Assembly: GCF_041146795.1 (NCBI RefSeq)
Contig: NC_135170.1
Location: forward strand, 2,143,326 to 2,207,325
Origin: Maylandia zebra
Taxonomy: Eukaryota > Chordata > Actinopteri > Cichliformes > Cichlidae
Direction: 5' to 3'
DNA length: 64,000 nt
A program made the position numbers and the translations under genes. Position 1 is the first letter of the stretch. Each line of letters opens with the position of its first letter. Positions 57,119 to 64,000 of the stretch are shown here, piece after piece. The notes under the pieces were generated by a model. The model worked only from the letters and a program-made list of their open reading frames with translations. It was not told the origin of the DNA and ran no database searches.

Positions 57119-57222
57119 TGTTAAGGTTCAAAATTGAGGAGGGAGAGTACAAACCACTCTTGGTCCAGAAGCTCTTGGTCCAAGAGTGGTTTGTACTCTC
57201 CCTCCTCAATTTTGAACCTTAA
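57119..57222. repeat. LTR-end palindrome
   Basis: About 45 bp of LTR terminus (57,119-57,163) is repeated exactly in reverse complement at the right (to 57,222), with a spacer of roughly 14 bp. Two LTR tips therefore stand in opposite orientation. Confidence 0.93.
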
Positions 57223-58629
57223 CAGTGTCCACTGCACCATCTGGAACTCTTCTTGTTTACACTCGTAATAACACAAACACTAAATCCTGCTTCTCTGTGC
57301 TGTTGTGTAGCAGTGTGTACACCTGAGACTGTCACCTGTCTGTCTGTCCTGCACTCTCTCTCTGTTTCTTTCTCTCTGATTGTGGAATAAAAGTATGAAC
57401 GTGTGTTTATAAGTTACACTTGTGTTTGAATCCTGCAGCTTATCACACATTTGATTTCCATGTGTGACACCTGCAAGTGTCCAGAGTGAGGACAGACTGA
57501 GGGACCCACTGCTGCACATCATCTGTGAGGCTTTGCACCCCTGATGATCCACCAGGACAAACTCAGCAGTGTGTGAGGAAGAGGAGGAGGAAGAGCCAGC
57601 AGCAGCTGACAGATGGAGAGAATAGACAGACTGTTCCCTGTTTGTGAAGGACTGCTAGGAAAGTTTAACATAACTGTCTGTGCTGAATCAGTCTTATTAG
57701 GTAATGTTCACATAATGTGATCATCCCAGTGTTTCCAGTGTGGGAGAAAGTACTCAGAGTACTCAGGGCCTTCAAGTTACACACTATGAAAGGCAGCAAC
57801 AAGTTTAATGTTCAGAAACCTAAAGTCTGTATCAGCAGCAGAATGGAGCTAAAATAAATGTTGGTTTCAGTTCTATGAAGCTTTGAGTATTTTGGATCAG
57901 TAGCTGCTGTGTTTGTTGCATCATATTGCTGTAACTGTTTATATGCTTTATATATTCTGAGCTAAGTTGATCTATAGTGTTACATCATATTCTATAAGGA
58001 TGTTATGTGTTTGTAGACTTTCTGCCCAGTTTGACCCATTTAGCAGACGTCAGCCTGTTTAAGGCTCTGATGTCTATTCTGTGTGACTTACAGCAGTTAT
58101 GACATGGTCTGATTTTCTCACCCAATAAAGGAATATTTCATATATCAGTCTACTCTTCATTCTATCAGACACAGTTATCACAGCTCCTACATTTGCTTTT
58201 TACACATATATGTAAGCATTGAGCCAAATTTAGTAATGACAACATATTAAATGAACAATATTTGTCTCTTATGTATAACACATCTGTATACACACTGTCA
58301 CAGATACTTGTCTGTGAGTGAAGTGATTAATATAATAACTATAATATTGGCCATATTATATTTACATTACCACAGTGAGATGACTTTAGTCTCATGAACA
58401 ACATCAGCTAATTGTTATTTACAGCTAATCTTAAACGACTGTTCAGCACAGAAATGAAGCCCAACAATCATGTTTCACAGTCCTGTGGTCTCAGCCTCAG
58501 ATACTCAGCTAATCACACAGAGCTCATGTAGAAACAAATGAACTAAATATGTTCTCCTTCATTTCTGTCAAACAAAGCTGTATGAAACGTTTCCAGCTGT
58601 TAGTATCATGGTTGCTAGGCAACCTGGGC
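57223..58629. other. Gene-free stretch
   Basis: No recognised coding or mobile sequence. The minus-strand frame at 57,280-57,552 shows no domain. Confidence 0.45.
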
Positions 58630-59036
58630 AGCGCGACGGAGGCTAGACGTCCCATTTCACGAGCCTACGAGCCTCGCACTTCGGCCTTAGCGGCCTTTGA
58701 GTACGCGGCCCTTGAGGACTTTAAAGCTGCAGAACCTGAATCGGGATACAGCCATGATGATCTCCAGCCTCGTGCTCGCCAACATTCTCACCTGAGTTAA
58801 GAAGACGATCACTGAAATGGTCTCAGCAGGTCCTTTGATGACAGCAATGAAATGCAGTGGTAAGGCTTTTTGGGGATTAAGTTCGTTTTCATGGCAAAGA
58901 AGGACGATGCAGTTCATCTGATCACTCCTCATAACATTCTGGAGTGCAGGCAAAATGCTATTATAAAAACTTAAGCAGCAACTTCTCCAGGTTCCAATAT
59001 TTATGCAATTCTCAAACCTTTTGGCCACGACTGTAT
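58630..59036 (-). mobile_element. Tc1-like transposon end plus unidentified GC-rich repeat
   Basis: The right end, read on the minus strand, starts ATACAGTCGTGGCCAAAAGG and continues ATGAGGAGTGATCAGATG. These are familiar as the terminus of fish Tc1-like elements. No transposase is present. The GC-rich part at 58,630-58,735 (ACTTCGGCCTTAGCGGCC) looks like another dispersed repeat joined to it. Confidence 0.65.
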
Positions 59037-59717
59037 AACCTCTTCTGAAGTTTAGTGGATGTTATACATGGTTATGCTCAGGATGTGTCGGCCAGTTTCC
59101 ACTGGAAACGCCTTTTGGTTAAACTGTCAGCGAGGAATTTGCATTTGCACTGTTACATTTTTATATAACTTTAATGCACATAAACAACAGCTGCTTGTTT
59201 CAGTGAAAATACATTGATGGCTTTTTAATAAAGTTGTGCAGCTGTAAAGTATTTTGTCTGCTGTCAATTCTATCGTCAGCTACATCGTTATGGCAAATGT
59301 TCAGATGTATATGGTGATAAATATCTTTGGTCATATGGTCCTGCTCTGTCTGTCACCTTCTGTGTTGAGCTCATTGTTTCCTCTGTAGTGGCTGAGCTGA
59401 GTCCAAGTAGCTGAAAATGTTCCTCTGCTGCTCCGTCAGACTCTCCTCCTCCTGCTGATCAGCTGGGACACAAAACAGATCTTTGTTAGGCTCCACACTG
59501 CACTGAAGAGTCAAAGTGTCTCATATGTTCATCTGACAAGTAAAAGAACACATTTTTGTTTCCCGAGGTGGGCAACTTGTTGGAAACAAACACAAAAGCT
59601 TTGAGCACTGATACCTGCCATTGCTGGCTTTGAAAGATGCAACGCCAGCAATGTGGATTGTCAAGACTCAAACCAATCATCAAGCAAAGACAACAGGGAT
59701 CATTTGTTTCTGTTTAT

Positions 59718-59809
59718 TTAGCATTCACAGCATTTGTAGTTGCCTTCTGTGCAGGGGAAGTCCACGCACACTGTGTGGTACCGCCATCCGCAGAAGGTGC
59801 ATTCAACCT
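59718..59809 (-). pseudogene. PHD-like terminal exon, orphan
   Basis: A splice acceptor (TTCTCTTACAG) precedes a 30-residue frame ending in TAA. It carries CTFCGWRYHTVCVDFPC and KCCEC, the second half of a PHD-type zinc finger (C-C-H-C-C-C spacing). Such fingers often end transposon-encoded proteins in fish. No neighbouring exon was found. An inverted pair of 85-90 bp flanks the segment on one side (59,631-59,716 and 60,206-60,297). Confidence 0.4.
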
Positions 59810-61039
59810 CTGTAAGAGAAACGAGGTTGTCTGAGACTGAAATGATATTCACTAAAGAAGTGGGGATTTGTAAAACTTCAAGTGTATGATAAGGTGAAAA
59901 CAAATACACAACTGCATGTCATGTAGTTGAAGGTTTTTTTTCTTTTGGAAGACCGGAAAACACTAAAAGTTACAAATTAGTCCTTTATTTATCCAGGTAA
60001 AAAAAAATCTCATTGAAATTAAAAATCTCATTTCCAAGAGAGACCTGGCGTCATGGCAACACAAGTCACATACCACACAGGTATATAACATTTAAAACAA
60101 ACACAATATCCCAACATGTGTAACAAATGTATTGTGCTTGAAACAAATTCAGAATAGGTGATAAAGCAGCTGCACATGTGTGTCACGAGTAAATCTGGCT
60201 GTATAACAAACAGAAACAAGTGATCCTGCTGTCTTTGCTCAACGGTTGGTTTGAGTCTTGACAATCCACATTGCTGCCATCTTTCAATATGTTTGAATGC
60301 ACCAGTGTAAGTGCAGCCACTCAGACTCAATGTGTTCATAGAAACAGGTGCAGATGTGTCACGAGTTCATCCAGCAGTAGCTATGGCACTTGGCCACAGG
60401 GGGCAGCAGTGGACTGACCTGCATTTGAGACTGCTCCAGCTGCTGTGACAGTCAGTAGATCTGCTACAAATTGCAGATCATATGCAAGTTTTGAAATGAC
60501 ATTATAAATATTCCTAACTTAGCCACGGCAGCCATGTTGATGTATTACCTATATTGGCTGAAAATGTTCATTTGCAGAGAAAAGACACAGGCAGACTGTG
60601 CTTACAGGATGTTACATGTTATTATGTGATGTTACTGAAATCATCATGAATAACAGGAGTGGTGATTCCTGTAACTTTGTGTATATAATTTGGCATTTCT
60701 TACTGATGCAGGCCAAAAATAAATACATAAACTGAGCACCTGATGGCTTTGAACTTTTGTTGTCCATCTTCCATTGGTTTGAATTTTGCGCTCCAGTACA
60801 AACACAAATCCCCCAACCCGAGGATCAGCACAATTAACCTAACAGACCTACACCTTAGTTCACAGATTCACTTTGTCTAAGGTTGATTTCTGGGATTTCA
60901 CACAACCCAGGATTCAGATCGTGAATCCATGATGGGCTTGGATTTACATCATTATAAATGAAATGTGCTCTACTTGGAAGCAGCCGGCCCCGCCCCTTTT
61001 GACGGGTTGTGTGAGACTTTAAATCATCAAACTGTAAAT
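59810..61039. other. Gene-free stretch
   Basis: A/T-rich with one arm of the inverted pair described above. No gene recognised. Confidence 0.45.
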
Positions 61040-61222
61040 TATAAATTTAAATTGTTATTGATCCTTTACCCCGAGTCCTAAAGTTATATTTATTTTCTTA
61101 CTCTTCTTATATTTGTTGTTTGTTTACTTGCACCGCTGTAACTGCAGCCTCGTCGTCTCGTCTCTCTATATGCTGGACTGTCTGTAGCGGAGATGACAAT
61201 AAAGTTTACTTTGACTTCAGCA
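61040..61222 (+). mobile_element. LINE 3' tail
   Basis: Ends GATGACAATAAAGTTTACTT and TGACTTC, the usual AATAAA plus short repeat tail of an L2-like fish LINE. No coding part remains. Confidence 0.6.
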
Positions 61223-61902
61223 GCGCGCAGGCGCACCGAGGGCTCTCGCGCTCACTTTATAGAATGTAGAAAAAACATGGGTGCAGATTATAAGTCTGTA
61301 TCATAATATCTGTTTGTTGTTTTTATTTTGTTTTGCGAGTTGGTTATTAGATGCCGCTCCAGCCAGCCAGAGACTCCCCGCCGCCCCGCCCTCTCCTCCC
61401 TGTGCCGCCAGCAGCAGGCGCACCTCGCAAACGGAGGGCGCCCTTACTCCCAGCAAATGGCTGATAGAAAACCGATCGGTGCCTACGAATTTCCCAATAT
61501 GCGCTGGCATGACGTCGGGGAAGCATGGGTACGACCGATTATTTTATTTTTTTCTTGCCCGTGATGCCCCCCCCACCACGATGCATTCTATTGGTTTGCA
61601 CACTTACACACACCCAGCTGTGGTTTCCTGTTTTGCTGGACTCTGGAGAGCCCCGCCTTTAACGCTCTTCTCTCACAGAGAGCAACAGAAAACTTGGAAA
61701 AACTCCAGATTGACTGAACTCAGTTCAAAGTTACCTTGACACCTTTAGATGTGAGACGTAGTGATGGTCCGCTTGAAGCTGACGCTCCGGTGCGTGTGTC
61801 AGAAAGATCAACGCGCTGCTTCAGAAGCACCGTGTCGAGGCTTGATTCGTTTGGCCAGAGTCACGTGATCAGTGACGTCTGAAGCTTCCTTTAGAACGTA
61901 CC
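61223..61902. other. GC-rich spacer
   Basis: CpG-rich around 61,350-61,540 without a recognised gene. About 61,755-61,885 (GTGATGGTCCGCTTGAAGCT, CACGTGATCAGTGACGTCTG) resembles the end of a dispersed DNA transposon that I cannot name. Confidence 0.4.
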
Positions 61903-62750
61903 TTTTTTTAAATCGAACTTTATTGAAACACAATGAGTATACAACATACAAACAGATGAAGTTTACAAAAGAACAGAACATGAACATACAGAACCAGGAG
62001 TAAAAAAATGATGATATGAGGAGGCGAAAAAAATCTACATATAAATATTGTTCTGAGAGGCTTTTTGTTGGTTGAGTCTGAAATTGATTGTATGTACAAT
62101 TCATATCCTTATAAAAAGGCAGAAATATGGTGTTTTATTAATAAACTTACATTTATGGATATAAAATAGCTAAAAGTATTAACAAATTTTTTATAAAAAA
62201 ACATTTATCATTCTTCCTGGGGAACTTAAAGAAACAGAATAAAACATTTTCCATCGTAAAGAAAACTCCCTTAAAATATAGACAATAACAAAACTGCTAA
62301 ATTCTTCCAGAATCTCTGTGTAGAGGAACCAAAAGAGATGTGCCACAGTTTCTGGATGATCCCCACAGAAAGTTCAATTAGTATTTATGTCTCTTTTAAA
62401 TGTTACCATATAGTGACTGGCTGGGTCACATTTATGAAGAATTTTATATGAGATTTCCTTCACCTTGTTCACAACTAGATATTTATGGGATCATCCAGAC
62501 TGTCTTCCAGGTGATATCTGGAACATGTCGGTTCCAGTAAGATATTCTATATATGGGAGAGACATGATATCTTCTTGGAATAAACTACGTATTCTCTTAT
62601 TGCTGTTACCAAGTTCCTGTGAAAAGCAGATTTTTCCCACTGCTGACTCAGCTGGATCAGGGAGAGTGACTGAGGCAGATATTGAGCTGTCAGTGTTTTT
62701 ATATAACATTAAAGTCCCTGAGGGTATGGGACCAAGCACCATTGAGAATT
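61903..62750 (-). mobile_element. L1/Tx1-like LINE, 3' fragment (minus strand)
   Basis: The 3' end is at about 61,903: on the minus strand AATAAAGTTCGATTTAAAAA. Upstream (62,500-62,300) the minus strand encodes VNKVKEISYKILHKCDPASH, then after a stop TFCGDHPETVAHLFW, the CCHC-like C-terminus of L1-type ORF2. Stops and truncation make it dead. Its 5' side runs into the long direct repeat. Confidence 0.8.
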
Positions 62751-62832
62751 CCCTACCACCACTTCCCCTGCCAGTGGCGGACTCCCTCAGGTGTCGGTGC
62801 GTTGGTGGTTCTTTGTGTCCGGGGGTGGGCGT

Positions 62833-64000
62833 CCAGGTACACACCGGCTCACTCCTTGGCGGCCGGTTATCGGGGCCTGGAGCCTGGGGCTCGCTCGGGC
62901 CACTTCGGAGGTGGGGTGCCCCCGGCGTCTCGGCCTGGGGCTCGGTCACTCAGGCACAGCTGGCTGCCGGCGGAGCTCACGGGCGCGTCACTGCAACCCC
63001 CCCTGGCTTCTGCTCCGCGGCTGCTGAGTGAGCCCTCATCTGGGACTCTCCTCAGCTCTTTCTGGGACAGTGGCGCGGCTGCCCCTCTGTTGGTCTTCCT
63101 TGGTCTCTTGTGTTCTGGGGGCCTCTGGATGTCTGGAGTTTTGATCTCCTCCATACCTGCTTCATGCCCTGGAGGACGGGGCTGTGGCCCCCCCACACCC
63201 TCTAGCAGATCGTTACATGGAGAAACCTTTGGAATACAAGCATGCTGATCCACACAGGTATGCACACAGGTGTACACACGGGTGATCACAGACGCGGACT
63301 ACAGCTTTCTTGGCTGCTGCCTCAAAGCACATTGTGCGCTGTCTATCTTGCGTGCTGCACAATATCGTTTATTATTTAGTATCTACTGATATCTACTGCT
63401 AGCTAGTTTATTGTGATGGTGCTGTTATTTTATTATGTTGCTCTTTTGTTGTTTGCTTTCTCTTCTGTTTTTTTTCTCCATACAGGTGACCCAGGTGTTT
63501 TTTTTTTTTCTTTCTTCCCCCCCTTCTCACCGTCTCTTCTCCCCTTTGGTTTTCTTTCGCTCCCTCTCTTTCTTTCATTCTTTCTCCCTGTCCTATCCCC
63601 CAGTCATGTCTGTCCCGTTTGTAGCAACTGAAAATAAAATAAATTCATAATTATAATAAAGGTCAATCAAATGGACCAATATGGCAAGGCCATGATGATC
63701 CACTTGGTAAAATAAATCCGCTTGGCATCTTTCTTGGCCTTAAGACAACAATTCTGATGCTATAGATCCAAACGGGACACAAAAAAAAAAAAAAATCAAG
63801 CACATTGTCCTAACCTTAACACCATAATGTTTAACAGTTAATACCCTCAAGTTGAAGGATAACCACCCAACACTAGAAGTACCCACTGATGTTTTCTAGA
63901 GACCTTTGAAAGATACACTCTCAGAAAAGATGTCTTACCCACTTTTTGTGTTCATGTATTTTAAAACGCACACACACAAATAATTGAGCACATTATTCTC
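62833..64000. repeat. Long direct repeat, copy 2 (window end)
   Basis: Same orientation as 1-1164. The match continues to the last base, so the repeat runs beyond the window. It differs from copy 1 by a few substitutions and four extra bases in homopolymer runs. Confidence 0.95.

Larger units (their letters stand above)
55520..57222 (-). mobile_element. Endogenous retrovirus remnant (minus strand)
   Basis: The left boundary starts TGTTAAGGTTCAAAATTGAG, and the same sequence recurs at 57,119. On the minus strand these are LTR 3' ends (...CCTTAACA). Immediately downstream of the 57,119 copy (minus strand) is TTTGGGGGCTTCGTCCGG, a near match to a proline-tRNA primer-binding site. About 1.1 kb of leader-like, non-coding sequence follows. 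No gag, pol or env frame is present, so this is an internally deleted copy. A LINE-type tail has inserted at about 55,780-55,978. Flanking target duplications are not evident. Confidence 0.75.

Overview
The window looks like a transposon-dense stretch of a ray-finned (teleost) fish nuclear genome. Genes have GT-AG introns. There are long dinucleotide microsatellites, and the repeats are fish-type: L2/Maui-like LINEs with oligonucleotide tails, L1/Tx1-like LINEs, Penelope, piggyBac, Tc1, a KDZ element and a tRNA-headed SINE. A percomorph such as a cichlid is plausible, but the species cannot be read from the sequence. I see no complete ordinary host gene. The host-like material is a 15-finger C2H2 zinc-finger gene lacking its 5' end (52.1-54.0 kb, minus) and a frameshifted C-terminal remnant of a phospholipase D gene (47.8-48.9 kb, minus).

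Layout. 0-1.16 kb is repeated almost identically, in the same orientation, at 62.83-64.0 kb. 1.3-3.8 kb is an apparently intact, intron-containing piggyBac transposon. 3.9-4.6 kb is an inverted copy of the upstream part of the zinc-finger gene. 5-16 kb is a graveyard of LINE, Penelope, solo-LTR and SINE fragments. 16.75-20.96 kb is a young LTR retrotransposon (674-bp LTRs, 5-bp target duplication) inserted in the 3' end of an L2-like LINE. It carries only one gag-like, Ala/Ser/Pro-rich coding region and no polymerase. 23.6-26.9 kb holds further LINE pieces. 27.1-29.1 kb and 49.3-51.3 kb are a 2-kb inverted duplication.

The centrepiece is 29,132-44,297, a 15.2-kb DNA transposon bounded by near-identical 547-bp terminal inverted repeats. 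It holds two multi-exon genes that start near opposite ends and converge. On the minus strand is a 16-exon transposase of about 840 residues of the KDZ (Kyakuja-Dileera-Zisupton) class, with the Cys cluster and the acidic/HxH motifs present. On the plus strand is a partner gene of unknown function. It has a Cys-rich N-terminus, a repeat domain of about 58 copies of a 10-residue Ser/Pro/Leu unit encoded by a 30-bp minisatellite, and a C-terminus resembling two halves of a chromodomain. A truncated Tc1 copy lies between the genes. I infer that both proteins serve the element's mobility, the transposase catalysing it and the partner perhaps contacting chromatin or DNA.

Three inverted-repeat pairs are nested around the KDZ element (3.86-4.57/53.81-54.52; 27.10-29.13/49.27-51.30; 29.13-29.68/43.75-44.30). 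The middle pair ends exactly at the left tip of the transposon, and no target-site duplication is visible there. This suggests a rearrangement that used the transposon end. The right part holds an endogenous-retrovirus remnant with a proline-tRNA-type primer site (55.5-57.2 kb), Tc1 and L1 fragments, and long stretches where I see nothing.
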